32,730 nucleotides of DNA from Bacillota bacterium (GCA_023395595.1 JAEWYO010000078.1:1-32730); one strand, 5' to 3'; counted from the first letter of the stretch, positions 6,695 through 15,787 are shown. Numbers and translations: made by a program. Notes: generated from the letters alone by a model not told the origin.

Positions 6695-7558
6695 CTATTC
6701 GCTCTTGTCCTGAGTGCGATTCTCGGCAAACACACGGCGGTATTGCCCCGGCGTAATCCCGATGAACCGCTTGAACGCGTTGCTCAAATGGCTCTGATCC
6801 GAAAACCCCGCCTCTAACGCCGTCTCCGCCGGAGAAATGCCCTGTTTGAGCAGCGTTTTTGCGCGGTCGATGCGGATCGTCTCCAGATAACGATACGGCG
6901 TGATACCCGTCTCCTTGGTGAACGCGCGCAGCAGATGATATTTACTCAACCCCGCCAATTCGCCGAGCGTATCGAGTGAAATTTGCTCTTCGGCGTGGGT
7001 GTTGAGATAGTCGCAGACGGCTTTCACCTCCGCGCGCAGCTCCGGCGCAGGTTCACGCTCGCCTGCAGAAGCATAGTCCTTCAGGAGTTGCTCCAGCAGA
7101 AAATAGAACGATTCCTCTTTGCGCACACCGCGCTCCTGGCGCAGGATCATGGTGTGCAGCTCACGCAGTTCCTCGGTCAACTCACAATGGAACACGACGG
7201 GCTGCGCAAACTGCGGTTGGCTTTCGATGCCGAAAATTTCCCGCGCAACCTTCGCCATTATGGCGGGTTCAATGTTGATGCAGCGGTAGTCCAGCGGCTG
7301 TCCATTGTGCGCCTCACAGGCGTGGTTTTCTCCGGGGTTGAAGAGCAGCAGATCGCCCGGCGCGATGAGTAGGCATTCCCCTCGCACCTTTAGGTTTCGC
7401 CTGCCGCGCTCGATGAAACCGACCACATAATGCTCGTGAAAATGGTTCGGAAACGCCTGCATCACGCCCTGAAACTGATAGGCATCCACCATCAGTTCCG
7501 GGTCGTAAATCGCGGTGCGCTTCTCGCTCTTTTTCCCGTTTGCCTGCTTCATTGCCAT
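6695..7558 (-). CDS. AraC family transcriptional regulator with cupin sensor domain
   Basis: DNA-binding regulator of 287 residues. The N-terminal half is a cupin (AraC_binding): FPNHFHEHYVVGFIERG supplies the usual histidines, then LIAPGDLLLFNPGENHACE. The C-terminal 100 residues hold two helix-turn-helix units. The first contains ISLDTLGELAGLSKYHLLRAF, and the second contains the family signature GFSDQSHLSNAFKRFIGITPGQYR. It probably senses a small ligand such as a sugar. Its gene follows xylB after a terminator, and its own promoter was not clear to me. Its targets are unknown; xylAB and the DUF2000 gene are candidates by position. The start at 7558 or the ATG two codons later (7552) are both possible, as the ribosome binding site is weak. 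Confidence 0.9.
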   Translation of the reverse strand: MAMKQANGKKSEKRTAIYDPELMVDAYQFQGVMQAFPNHFHEHYVVGFIERGRRNLKVRGECLLIAPGDLLLFNPGENHACEAHNGQPLDYRCINIEPAIMAKVAREIFGIESQPQFAQPVVFHCELTEELRELHTMILRQERGVRKEESFYFLLEQLLKDYASAGEREPAPELRAEVKAVCDYLNTHAEEQISLDTLGELAGLSKYHLLRAFTKETGITPYRYLETIRIDRAKTLLKQGISPAETALEAGFSDQSHLSNAFKRFIGITPGQYRRVFAENRTQDKSE

Positions 7559-7630
7559 ATCTTAACCCGTTTGCGCGATCAGATTCTTGCAAGATATTGC
7601 GCTCTTTGTGCCATCATACACGAGAGCCGC

Positions 7631-7657
7631 AAAAAGCGCCATCCGTTTGGATAGCGC
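7631..7657 (-). terminator. Terminator after xylB
   Basis: Minus-strand 9-pair stem, one of them a G-U pair (7649-7657 with 7636-7644), four-base loop, then five U (7631-7635). Confidence 0.85.
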
Positions 7658-7677
7658 CTTACATTGCGTTGTTTCAC

Positions 7678-9153
7678 TTACCCGATCTGCGGGAAAATCT
7701 CCTTCACCGCCGGATAGATCTTCACGAATTTTTGATACTGCGCCTCGTAGCGCGCCGCGATTTCGGGGTCGGGCTTGACGGTTGCATTCACATGCACCAT
7801 CTTTGCCGCGATCTCCTCGACTGATGCATACTCACCACAGGCGACCGCCGCTAGCATCGCGCCGCCAAGGCCGGGACCTTCTTCGGACGTGATGGTGTCG
7901 ATCTCCATATTGAGGATATTGGCGAACATCTTTTTCCAGAGCTTGCTCTTCGCTCCTCCGCCGCACATCTTGCTGCGGTCAATCCGGATGCCGAGGGATT
8001 TTGCGACCTCGACGGAATCGCGAATCGCGAACGCAACGCCTTCCAGCACCGCCTGCGTCATATCTGCACGGCTGGTGTCCATCGTCATGCCGATGAAGGT
8101 GCCGCGCGCGGCGGGGTCGTTGTGCGGCGAGCGTTCGCCCATCAGATACGGCAGGAAGTAGACGTGGTTGGTGCCGAGCTTGTCGTCCGTAATTGGCGCC
8201 TCCAGCCCCTTGTAGTCCTTGCTTTCGAGGATGTCTTCCATCCACCATTTGCTGCACGAGCCTGCGGAGAGCATGCACCCCATCAGGTGATAGTTGCCGT
8301 CCGAGTGCGCAAAGGCATGCAAAGCATTGTGGCTGTCCACCGAGAAGTCGCAATTGCTGATGAACACCGTTCCGGAGGTGCCGATGGAGATGTTGCATCT
8401 TCCCTCGCCCACCGTGCCGGTGCCGACCGCTGCCGCCGCGTTGTCGCCAGCGCCCGCGCAAACCTTCACCGTCTCCGGCAAGCCTAGCGCCTTGGCCACG
8501 CTGGGTGTCAGCGTGCCGACCGCCTCATAGCTTTCAAACAGCTTCGGCATCTGCTGTTCTGTGATGCCGCAGATATCCAGCATCGGCTGCGACCAGCGGC
8601 GATTCTTCACGTCCAGCAGGAGCATCCCCGACGCATCGGAAAAGTCCGTGCTGTGAACACCCGTCAATAGATAGGTGATGTAATCCTTCGGCAGCATGAT
8701 CTTGGCGATCTTTTGGAAATTCTCCGGCTCGTTTGCACGCATCCAGAGCAGCTTTGGCGCGGTGAACCCGGCAAAAGCGATGTTACCCGTCCATTCGGAG
8801 AGCTTGTCTTTGCCGATTACGTTGTTGAGATAGTCGGTCTCTTTCGCCGTGCGCCCGTCGTTCCAAAGAATCGCCGGACGGATGACCGCGTCGTTTTCGT
8901 CCAGCACGACCAGCCCGTGCATCTGCCCGCCAACGCCAATGCCGGCGACCTGTGAGCGGTCGATGTCCTTCGTGAGTTCAGGAATGCAGGCAAACACCGC
9001 CTTTTGCCAATCCTCCGGCTTTTGCTGGGACCAGCCGGGATGCGGGAATTCCAGCGGGTATTCGCGAGAAGCAATGTTCAACACCGCCCCCTCGCTGTCC
9101 ATGAGCAGGGTTTTGAGCGCGGATGTGCCAAGATCGATGCCGATGTAATACAT
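7678..9153 (-). CDS. xylB: Xylulokinase
   Basis: FGGY-family kinase that phosphorylates D-xylulose to xylulose-5-phosphate, 491 residues. Seen: the phosphate-binding IGIDLGTSALKT at the N-terminus, the GGQMHG segment (Met-His at about 78-79) typical of xylulokinases, the catalytic Asp237 in GAGDNAAAAVG, the SIGTSGTVF adenosine motif, LMGERSPHNDP, and GGGAKSKLW near the C-terminus. ATG 9153 is preferred over GTG 9162 because GAGG lies eight bases before it. It follows xylA by 66 bp, with a strong hairpin between that lacks a clear U-run. The pair are expected to share the xylA promoter. Confidence 0.96.
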   Translation of the reverse strand: MYYIGIDLGTSALKTLLMDSEGAVLNIASREYPLEFPHPGWSQQKPEDWQKAVFACIPELTKDIDRSQVAGIGVGGQMHGLVVLDENDAVIRPAILWNDGRTAKETDYLNNVIGKDKLSEWTGNIAFAGFTAPKLLWMRANEPENFQKIAKIMLPKDYITYLLTGVHSTDFSDASGMLLLDVKNRRWSQPMLDICGITEQQMPKLFESYEAVGTLTPSVAKALGLPETVKVCAGAGDNAAAAVGTGTVGEGRCNISIGTSGTVFISNCDFSVDSHNALHAFAHSDGNYHLMGCMLSAGSCSKWWMEDILESKDYKGLEAPITDDKLGTNHVYFLPYLMGERSPHNDPAARGTFIGMTMDTSRADMTQAVLEGVAFAIRDSVEVAKSLGIRIDRSKMCGGGAKSKLWKKMFANILNMEIDTITSEEGPGLGGAMLAAVACGEYASVEEIAAKMVHVNATVKPDPEIAARYEAQYQKFVKIYPAVKEIFPQIG

Positions 9154-9176
9154 ATGGTTCACCTCACGTAAAATTT

Positions 9177-9196
9177 GGGCGGCGTTGCCGCCGCCC
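9177..9196 (-). other. xylA-xylB intergenic hairpin
   Basis: Inverted repeat GGGCGGC (9177-9183) and GCCGCCC (9190-9196). On the minus strand it is followed by AAATTTT, not a U-run, so it more likely stabilises or processes the xylA mRNA than terminates it. Confidence 0.6.
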
Positions 9197-9219
9197 TTTT
9201 TGAATTGTGGAACAAACTC

Positions 9220-10536
9220 TTAGCTGAAAAGCACGCTGTTGACGACGCTCTCCAGATACTCCTGCCTACCGCTGCCGGGCAGAGCGGGTGCTTTTGCCGC
9301 GATCGCGTTTGCCGCGCATTCTTCGAGCGTCGCTTCACCGCTTGCGATGCGCGCGCCGATGCCCTGCTGATAGCTTGCATAGCGCTCTGCGGTGAACGCA
9401 TCCACGCGACCGTCTTCAATCAATGCCGCAGCTTTGATGAGCCCCAGCGCGAAGGTATCCATGCCGAGAATGAACGCCTCAAACATATCTTCATACGAAT
9501 AGCTGGGCCTGCGGGTTTTGGCGTCAAAGTTAAATCCGCCGGTGAGTCCGCCAGACTTGAGCACTTCATACATGCACATGGTGGCTTCATACACGTCGAA
9601 CGGGAATTCGTCGGTATCCCAGCCAAGCAGCAGGTCGCCTTGGTTTGCATCGATGCTGCCGAGCATGCCGTTGATGCGGCTCACGCGCAGGTCATGCTGG
9701 AACGTGTGTCCCGCGAGCGTCGCGTGGTTGGCTTCGATGTTGAGTTTGAAATCCTTGTCCAGCCCGTTGGCACGGAGGAAACCGATTGCGGTCGCCGCGT
9801 CGTAGTCATACTGGTGCTTCATGGGTTCCTTGGGCTTGGGCTCGATATAGAAGTCGCCCTTGAAACCGATGCTGCGGCCGTAGTTGACTGCCATGCGCAT
9901 CAGCCGCGCGATGTTCTCCTGCTCAAACTTCATGTCGGTGTTCAGCAGCGTTTCATAGCCTTCGCGTCCACCCCAGAAGACGTAGCCGCGTCCACCGAGT
10001 TTCACCGTCAATTCCAGTGCTTTTTTCACCTGCGCTGCTGCAAAGCAGAACACCTCTGCGGAGTTGGAGCTACCCGCGCCGTTCATGAAGCGGGGGTTGC
10101 TGAACATATTCGCCGTGCCCCAGAGGCACTGGATGCCCGTGGATTTCATTTTTTCAAGGATGTAGTCCGTGACTTCGTCGAGGCGGCGGTTGGTTTCATT
10201 GATATCGTCCGCTTCGGGCACGAGGTCTACATCATGGAAGCAGAAGAAGCGGATGCCGACTTTTTGCATAAACTCAAAGCCTGCGTCCACCTTCGCTTTC
10301 GCGTGTTCCATCGTTCCGCTCTTTGCACCAAAGGACTTGTCTGCCGTTGCGTCGCCAAACATATCCTTGCCGGCGTTGCAGAGGTTATGCCACCAAGCCA
10401 TCGCAAAGGGGAGGTGTTCGCGCATGGGTTTGCCAAAGACAACGCGCTCTGCGTCGTAAAATTTGAACGCAAGCGGGTTCTTGCTTGCGGGGCCTTCATA
10501 CTGAATTTTGGAAATGCCCGTGAAGAGTTCAGCCAT
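9220..10536 (-). CDS. xylA: Xylose isomerase
   Basis: Metal-dependent isomerase converting D-xylose to D-xylulose, 438 residues, the length of class II enzymes. The active-site His101 and Asp104 are in FHDVD. FWGGREGYE, the metal/substrate lysine region IEPKPKEP, the metal-ligand stretch EANHATLAGHTFQHD and the SIDANQGD motif follow in normal order. ATG 10536 has AAAGGA upstream. The gene is first in xylA-xylB and is transcribed away from a LacI-type regulator. Two TTAA-type palindromes lie over and after its transcription start, so repression by the neighbouring LacI protein is likely, although other regulators remain possible. Confidence 0.97.
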   Translation of the reverse strand: MAELFTGISKIQYEGPASKNPLAFKFYDAERVVFGKPMREHLPFAMAWWHNLCNAGKDMFGDATADKSFGAKSGTMEHAKAKVDAGFEFMQKVGIRFFCFHDVDLVPEADDINETNRRLDEVTDYILEKMKSTGIQCLWGTANMFSNPRFMNGAGSSNSAEVFCFAAAQVKKALELTVKLGGRGYVFWGGREGYETLLNTDMKFEQENIARLMRMAVNYGRSIGFKGDFYIEPKPKEPMKHQYDYDAATAIGFLRANGLDKDFKLNIEANHATLAGHTFQHDLRVSRINGMLGSIDANQGDLLLGWDTDEFPFDVYEATMCMYEVLKSGGLTGGFNFDAKTRRPSYSYEDMFEAFILGMDTFALGLIKAAALIEDGRVDAFTAERYASYQQGIGARIASGEATLEECAANAIAAKAPALPGSGRQEYLESVVNSVLFS

Positions 10537-10596
10537 CGTGTTTTGTTCCTTTCGTCCACGTTGATTATGATGTATTAACTAAATTTTTAATCTTAT

Positions 10597-10606
10597 CTAA
10601 GTTTAG
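10597..10606. promoter_or_regulatory. Operator-like palindrome CTAAGTTTAG in the xylA leader
   Basis: Inverted repeat CTAA-GT-TTAG, related to sites at 10619, 20049 and 20087. It lies in the xylA 5' untranslated region, downstream of the start-site operator. Confidence 0.5.
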
Positions 10607-10618
10607 AACGGTGATTAA

Positions 10619-10628
10619 TTTAGCTTAA
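10619..10628. promoter_or_regulatory. Operator at the xylA transcription start (TTTAGCTTAA)
   Basis: Near-palindrome that starts four bases after the xylA -10 box and covers the expected +1. The core TTTAGCTTAA matches the TTAA-GY-TTAA form found at the sugar-binding-protein promoter. Confidence 0.6.
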
Positions 10629-10632
10629 TTAC

Positions 10633-10660
10633 ATAATACTAGATTCTGGCTTTTTGTCAA
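10633..10660 (-). promoter_or_regulatory. Promoter of xylAB
   Basis: Minus-strand -35 TTGACA (10655-10660), 16-base spacer, -10 TATTAT (10633-10638). Confidence 0.88.
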
Positions 10661-10709
10661 GATACAATCCCTATGGAAGCACGAAAAATGGCAATTCTTC
10701 ATTATTTAC

Positions 10710-10738
10710 TTTACTTCTTAACTTAAAACTTGTATAAT
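10710..10738 (+). promoter_or_regulatory. Promoter of the lacI-type regulator
   Basis: -10 TATAAT (10733-10738), 17-base spacer, weak -35 TTTACT (10710-10715). A CTTAACTTAAAA stretch at 10717-10728 lies in the spacer and may be an autoregulatory half-operator. Confidence 0.65.
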
Positions 10739-10771
10739 ATGATTAATTTAGTACAAAATAAGGAACACATC

Positions 10772-11833
10772 ATGGCAGACATTACCGCCCGCGACCTTGC
10801 CAACATGCTTGGCATCTCTACTGCCGCTGTTTCAATGGCACTTAACGGAAAACCAGGCGTTAGTTCCGAGACGCGCACCAAGGTGCTCGCCGCGGCGACC
10901 AAACTCGGTTATGTTACCCCGAAATCGCGCCAGAGTGAGCGGCAGGCAAAAAACATCGTCAGCTTCGTGATCTACGTCGGCGTCGGCGTTGCGGAGCAAA
11001 CGACGTTTTCCACCTTTGTCATGCGCGGCGCGGAAGCCGCGGCAAAGGAGATGGGCTACCGCATCCTTGTGCACTATTTTTATGCAGATCAACCATGGGA
11101 CGATCAGGTTAAGCGCATCCTCTCGGATACGTGCGGCGTCGTCATGCTCGGAACCGATATCACGCCTCCGCAAAGAGACGCTTTTTTACAGTTTTATACG
11201 CTTGGCAATGTTCCGCTTGTGATCATTGACAACTTTCTCTTCTCTGCCTATGTGGACTGCGTCGGCAACGACAACACCTATGGCGTGAAGTCCGCCGTAT
11301 CGCACCTCATCAGCTGCGGGCACAAGAAGATCGGTTATCTTCGCTCCAAGCAGCGCATCGTGAATTTTGATGACCGCGAGCTGGGCATCCACCTCTCCAT
11401 GCTGGAACACAAGGACGAAGGGCTTGCGCCGCTTCAGGTGATCGATGTTGACATCTCGCCGGACAAAGCGCGGGAGGATATCTTCACCTGGCTTCGGGCG
11501 GGCAATGTACCCGCGGAAGCATTCTTCTGCGAAAACGATATGCTTGCCGCCGCATTCATCCGCGTGCTCAAAGAAAGCGGATACCGCGTGCCGGAGGACG
11601 TTTCCGTCATGGGATTTGACGACGTGCAGATCTGCGAAATGATCGACCCGCCGATTACCACCATGCACGCGTTCAAGGAGCGGCTCGGCAGAATTTCAGT
11701 CGATTTGCTGCATACGCGAATCGAAGCCGGCGACACGATTCAAACCAGTCAGGAATCGGGCTTGCTCAAGGTTGCGCTTTCGCTGCAGCTCAAAGAACGC
11801 AAGAGTGTTTCCTGCCGCAAAACGCGGGATTGA
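10772..11833 (+). CDS. LacI family transcriptional regulator
   Basis: Sugar-responsive DNA-binding protein of 353 residues. The N-terminus (about 2-48) is a canonical LacI helix-turn-helix, TARDLANMLGISTAAVSMAL, with the hinge LGYV after it. The rest is a periplasmic-binding-protein-like effector domain, including FCENDMLAAAFIRVLKE and the VMGFDD motif. I chose ATG 10772, behind AAGGA; the frame extends upstream to 10730, which overlaps the promoter -10. It is the first gene before the cellobiose phosphorylase and beta-glucosidase genes, with no promoter evident between, so it likely controls its own operon. TTAA-GY-TTAA palindromes at xylA and at the sugar-transport promoter are its probable sites. 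The inducer is unknown, perhaps cellobiose or xylose. Confidence 0.93.
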   Translation: MADITARDLANMLGISTAAVSMALNGKPGVSSETRTKVLAAATKLGYVTPKSRQSERQAKNIVSFVIYVGVGVAEQTTFSTFVMRGAEAAAKEMGYRILVHYFYADQPWDDQVKRILSDTCGVVMLGTDITPPQRDAFLQFYTLGNVPLVIIDNFLFSAYVDCVGNDNTYGVKSAVSHLISCGHKKIGYLRSKQRIVNFDDRELGIHLSMLEHKDEGLAPLQVIDVDISPDKAREDIFTWLRAGNVPAEAFFCENDMLAAAFIRVLKESGYRVPEDVSVMGFDDVQICEMIDPPITTMHAFKERLGRISVDLLHTRIEAGDTIQTSQESGLLKVALSLQLKERKSVSCRKTRD

Positions 11834-11851
11834 TCCCATCAGGCACAATCG

Positions 11852-11881
11852 GCGCGACGGGGTACGATAACCCTGTCGCGC
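11852..11881. other. GC-rich hairpin between lacI and cellobiose phosphorylase genes
   Basis: GCGCGAC (11852-11858) pairs with GTCGCGC (11875-11881), and the inner GGGT/ACCC extends the stem. No U-run follows on either strand. It may lower downstream expression or stabilise mRNA. Confidence 0.55.
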
Positions 11882-11921
11882 GAGAGTAAATAGACGAAAA
11901 ATACAATACGGAGGCTCTTCG

Positions 11922-14357
11922 ATGAAGTACGGGGTTTTCAACGACACCGCCCGGGAATATGTGATTGCAACGCCAAAGACACCACTCCCGTGGATCAACT
12001 ACCTTGGTTCGCGGGATTTTTTTCGGCTTATTTCCAACACAGCAGGCGGTTATTGCTTCTATAAAGATGCAAAGCTGCTGCGTTTGACGCGCTATCGCTA
12101 CAACGAAAACCCGCTGGATACCAACGGGCATTATTTCTATCTGCGCGACAACAACTCGGTTTGGAACACTGGCTGGCAGCCAATGCGTGTAGAGCTGGAT
12201 CGCTACCTCTGCCGCCACGGCATGGGTTATACCATTCTCGAGAGCGCCAAGGACGGACTGTTTGCCAAGCAGGAAACATTTGTCCCCGTGGACGAAAACT
12301 GCGAGCTCACCCGTATCTCTCTAACCAACGAGACGAAGACAGAAAAGCAGATCGACCTCTTCTCCGCGGTTGAGTTCTGTCTCTGGAATGCCATGGACGA
12401 CATGAGCAACTTCCAGCGCAACTACTCCATCGGCGAAGTCGAGGTGGAAGGCAGCCGTATCTATCACAAAACAGAATACCGCGAGCGCCGCAACCATTAT
12501 GCAGTCTATGCGGTCAACGCGCCCGTCGCCGGATTTGACACCGACCGCACGGCGTTTTGCGGTGCCTATCGCAATTTTTCCGATCCGGAAGCCGTGTTCG
12601 CAGGCGAAAGCAAAAACAGCGTCGCGCATGGTTGGCAGCCCATCGGCAGCCATCACATTCGCCTTACGCTCGCGCCCGGCGAAACCAAGCGTTATATCTT
12701 CGTGCTGGGTTATTGCGAAAGCCCCGTGGCGGAGAAGTTTATCGCGCCGAATGTAATCAACAAAGCGCCCGCAGACCGCCTGCTGGAAAAATTCTCTACT
12801 GATGCGCAGTTTGATGCGGCTTTTGCCGAGCTTGCTGCCCACTGGGACGGGCTGCTTTCCCGCTTCACAGTGCAGACGGGCGATGATAAGCTCGACCGTA
12901 TGGTGAACATCTGGAACCAATACCAATGTATGGTTACGTTTAACATGAGCCGCAGCGCGAGCTATTTTGAGAGCGGGCTTGGCCGCGGGATGGGCTTTCG
13001 CGATTCGTGTCAGGATCTGCTGGGCTTTGTCCATCTGATTCCGGAGCGCGCCAGAGAGCGCATCCTCGATATCGCGGCTACACAGTTTCCGGATGGCAGC
13101 GCGTATCATCAGTATCAACCGCTGACCAAACGCGGTAACGCGGATGTCGGCACGGGCTTTAATGACGACCCCCTCTGGCTGATCGCCGGAACAGCCGCCT
13201 ATCTGCGCGAAACGGGCGATTTCTCGATCCTCGACGAGGTGGTTGATTTTGACAACGATCCCGCGCTGGCTCAGCCGCTGATGGAACACCTGCGCAGAAG
13301 TTTTCAGTATACCGTGACCCACAAGGGGCCGCATGCGCTGCCGCTGATCGGACGCGCCGACTGGAACGACTGCTTGAACCTCAATTGCTTCTCCACCGAG
13401 CCGGGTGAGAGCTTCCAAACCTTCGGGCCAAGCGAAGGCCCCGTGGCGGAAAGCGTGTTCATCGCGGGCATGTTCGTCAAATATGGCGAGGAATACGCCG
13501 TGCTCTGCGATCATATGGGCTTGACGAGCGAAGCGAAATCCGCACGCGAAGAGGTCAAAACGATGTATGACGCCGTGCTTGACGCGGGCTGGGACGGCGA
13601 ATGGTTCCGCCGGGCGTATGACGCGCTGGGCAACCCCGTCGGCAGCCAGCTCTGCGACGAAGGACAAATCTTCATCGAGCCGCAGGGTATGTGCGTCATG
13701 GCGGGCATCGGCGTGGAAGAAGGTCTTGCTGCGCGCGCGCTCGCAAGTGTCAAAGAACGCCTCGACACCAAGCACGGCATCGTGCTTCAGCAGCCCGCCT
13801 ATACGCGCTATCATGTCGAGCTGGGCGAAATCAGCTCGTATCCGCCGGGATACAAAGAAAACGCAGGCATCTTCTGCCACAACAATCCGTGGATCAGCTG
13901 CGCCGAAACCGTGCTTGGACATGGCGACCGCGCGTTTGAGGTATATACGCGCACTTGCCCCGCCTACGTGGAGGAAATCAGCGATACGCGCCGCACAGAG
14001 CCGTATGTCTACTGCCAGATGGTCGCAGGCTGCGACGCGCCGACCTTCGGCGAAGGCAAGAACAGCTGGCTCACCGGCACCGCTGCTTGGACGTTCATGA
14101 ATGTCAGCCAGTACATCCTCGGCATCCGCCCGACGCTGGAGGGGCTTGCCATCGATCCTTGCCTGCCCTCCTCCATCAAAGGCTTCACATGTGAGCGGCT
14201 CTATCGCGGTGTACGCTATCACATCACGGTGGAAAAACCGGAAGGCGTGAGCAAAGGCGTGCGCTCTGTCGTTGTGGATGGAAAAGGGATTGACGGCAAC
14301 GTCATCCCGTTCGATACTGCCAAGACGGAGCGAATTGTCACCGTAGTGATGGGTTAA
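11922..14357 (+). CDS. Cellobiose phosphorylase (GH94)
   Basis: Intracellular phosphorylase that splits cellobiose with phosphate into glucose-1-phosphate and glucose, saving one ATP. It has 811 residues, close to the clostridial cellobiose phosphorylases. Similarity is clear along the whole length: the N-terminal PWINYLGSRDFFRLISNTAGGYCFY, FQRNYS with YHKTEYRERRNHY, NIWNQYQCMVTFNMSRSAS, and FESGLGRGMGFRDS. The GRADWNDCLNLNC motif supplies the general acid, Asp483. YPPGYKENAGIFCHNNPWI and KNSWLTGTAAW follow. A GGAGG site lies eight bases before ATG. The gene lies between a LacI regulator and a GH1 beta-glucosidase, which suits uptake of cellodextrins. Cellodextrin or laminaribiose phosphorylase are alternatives within GH94, but the match to cellobiose phosphorylase is closest in memory. 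Confidence 0.95.
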   Translation: MKYGVFNDTAREYVIATPKTPLPWINYLGSRDFFRLISNTAGGYCFYKDAKLLRLTRYRYNENPLDTNGHYFYLRDNNSVWNTGWQPMRVELDRYLCRHGMGYTILESAKDGLFAKQETFVPVDENCELTRISLTNETKTEKQIDLFSAVEFCLWNAMDDMSNFQRNYSIGEVEVEGSRIYHKTEYRERRNHYAVYAVNAPVAGFDTDRTAFCGAYRNFSDPEAVFAGESKNSVAHGWQPIGSHHIRLTLAPGETKRYIFVLGYCESPVAEKFIAPNVINKAPADRLLEKFSTDAQFDAAFAELAAHWDGLLSRFTVQTGDDKLDRMVNIWNQYQCMVTFNMSRSASYFESGLGRGMGFRDSCQDLLGFVHLIPERARERILDIAATQFPDGSAYHQYQPLTKRGNADVGTGFNDDPLWLIAGTAAYLRETGDFSILDEVVDFDNDPALAQPLMEHLRRSFQYTVTHKGPHALPLIGRADWNDCLNLNCFSTEPGESFQTFGPSEGPVAESVFIAGMFVKYGEEYAVLCDHMGLTSEAKSAREEVKTMYDAVLDAGWDGEWFRRAYDALGNPVGSQLCDEGQIFIEPQGMCVMAGIGVEEGLAARALASVKERLDTKHGIVLQQPAYTRYHVELGEISSYPPGYKENAGIFCHNNPWISCAETVLGHGDRAFEVYTRTCPAYVEEISDTRRTEPYVYCQMVAGCDAPTFGEGKNSWLTGTAAWTFMNVSQYILGIRPTLEGLAIDPCLPSSIKGFTCERLYRGVRYHITVEKPEGVSKGVRSVVVDGKGIDGNVIPFDTAKTERIVTVVMG

Positions 14358-14369
14358 CAGGAGAAACGC

Positions 14370-15710
14370 ATGTCATTTCCGAAGGAATTTATCTGGGGTG
14401 CGGCGAGTGCCGCTTACCAGATTGAAGGCGCTGTCGGCGAAGACGGGCGCGGTCAAACAGTTTGGGATGTGTTTTCCCATACGCCGGGCAAAACATACGG
14501 CGGGCATACAGGCGATATCGCCTGCGACAGCTATCATCGTTTTGAAGATGATCTAGCGGCGCTGCTAACGCTCGGTGTAAATCACTACCGCTTTGGCATC
14601 AGCTGGGCGCGCATCTTCCCAGACGGAAGAACGTTTAACGAGCAAGGCTTTGCTTACTATGACAAAGTGGTCGATCTGCTACTTCAAAACGGCATCACGC
14701 CCTGGGTCACGCTCTTTCACTGGGACACGCCGCAGGCGCTGGAAGAGACGGGCGGTTGGCAAAACCGTGAAACAGCAACGCTGCTTGCGCGGTTTGCGGG
14801 AGTGGTCGCCGCGCATTTTCGCGGACGCGTGTCGCATTATTTCACACTCAATGAGCCGCAGTGTTTCATTGGCCTTGGTTACGAGGCCGGCTGGCATGCG
14901 CCGGGCAAAACGCTTTCCGGTGAACCGCTGCTCGCCTGCTGGCACAACGCCATGCTCGCGCACGGCAGGATGGTGCAGGCGGTGCGATCAGCAGACCCCG
15001 CCGCGCAAATCGGGCTTGCGTCCTGCGGACTTGGTTGTATCCCCGCCAGCGAAAGCGAAGCGGATATTGCGTCCGCGCGAACGGCGATGTTTGCCTTTGG
15101 CATGCATCCGGAATTCTCACTGTTTTCGCAGAACGCGTTTCTTGACCCCGCTCTGCTGGGGCATTATCCGGTGCATCCGTTCTTCGATTCCCCGCTCATC
15201 ACGGCGGAAGATCTCACGTTGATCCATCAACCCATCGATTTCATCGGGCTGAATTTCTACAACGCGTCCATCATCCGTGCGGGCGAATCCGGTCCGGAAA
15301 TCGTCGAGTTCCATCGCGGCTATCCGCGCACGGCGATTCGCTGGCCAATCACGCCTGCGATGATGTATTACTGCACCAAGTTCATCTACGAGCGGTATCA
15401 GCTCCCTGTTTACATCACCGAAAACGGTCTGAGCTGCAACGACAAACTCTATCTCGACGGCAAGGTACACGACCTCGACCGAATCGATTTCTTGCAGCGC
15501 TATTTGCGCGAATACAAGCGTGCGGGTGAAGCTGGCGTCGATATCCGCGGCTATTTCCACTGGAGCCTGACCGATAATTTCGAGTGGAGCAACGGATATG
15601 AGGAGCGCTTCGGGCTGTTTTATGTCGATTATGAAACGCTCGAACGTCACCCGAAGGACAGCGCCCTCTGGTATCGCTCCGTTGTAGAATCCAACGGCGA
15701 ACTTCTATAA
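14370..15710 (+). CDS. Beta-glucosidase (GH1)
   Basis: Retaining beta-glycosidase of family GH1, 446 residues, with no signal peptide, so cytoplasmic. It starts with the family signature FIWGAASAAYQIEGA. The acid/base Glu162 is in FTLNEP and the nucleophile Glu351 in YITENGLS; WSLTDNFEWSNGY near the C-terminus binds the substrate. It starts 12 bases after the cellobiose phosphorylase stop with an AGGAGA site, so the two form one operon. It probably hydrolyses beta-glucosides or short cellodextrins. A 6-phospho-beta-glucosidase is less likely because no PTS genes are nearby. Confidence 0.95.
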   Translation: MSFPKEFIWGAASAAYQIEGAVGEDGRGQTVWDVFSHTPGKTYGGHTGDIACDSYHRFEDDLAALLTLGVNHYRFGISWARIFPDGRTFNEQGFAYYDKVVDLLLQNGITPWVTLFHWDTPQALEETGGWQNRETATLLARFAGVVAAHFRGRVSHYFTLNEPQCFIGLGYEAGWHAPGKTLSGEPLLACWHNAMLAHGRMVQAVRSADPAAQIGLASCGLGCIPASESEADIASARTAMFAFGMHPEFSLFSQNAFLDPALLGHYPVHPFFDSPLITAEDLTLIHQPIDFIGLNFYNASIIRAGESGPEIVEFHRGYPRTAIRWPITPAMMYYCTKFIYERYQLPVYITENGLSCNDKLYLDGKVHDLDRIDFLQRYLREYKRAGEAGVDIRGYFHWSLTDNFEWSNGYEERFGLFYVDYETLERHPKDSALWYRSVVESNGELL

Positions 15711-15717
15711 TCCAATC

Positions 15718-15775
15718 ACCATACGAACACAAGAGGGCACCGGAGAAATCCGGTGCCCTCTTGTGTTCGTATGGT
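15718..15775. terminator. Perfect 27-bp inverted repeat between convergent genes
   Basis: Arms 15718-15744 and 15749-15775 are exactly complementary, with a GAAA centre on the plus strand. It lies seven bases after the GH1 stop, facing the end of the DUF624 gene. There is no strong U-run on either side, so it would act as an unusually stable bidirectional transcription end or mRNA-protecting structure. Confidence 0.75.
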
Positions 15776-15787
15776 ACAATCGTTGTG

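Noticed and set aside
9175..10578. 467-codon plus-strand frame opposite xylA
   Set aside because: Mirror of xylose isomerase codons; xylA has all its motifs and a proper ribosome binding site and promoter.
12321..14222. 633-codon minus-strand frame opposite the GH94 gene
   Set aside because: Long only because of GC-rich codon bias; no start signal and no recognisable domain, while the plus-strand protein matches cellobiose phosphorylase throughout.
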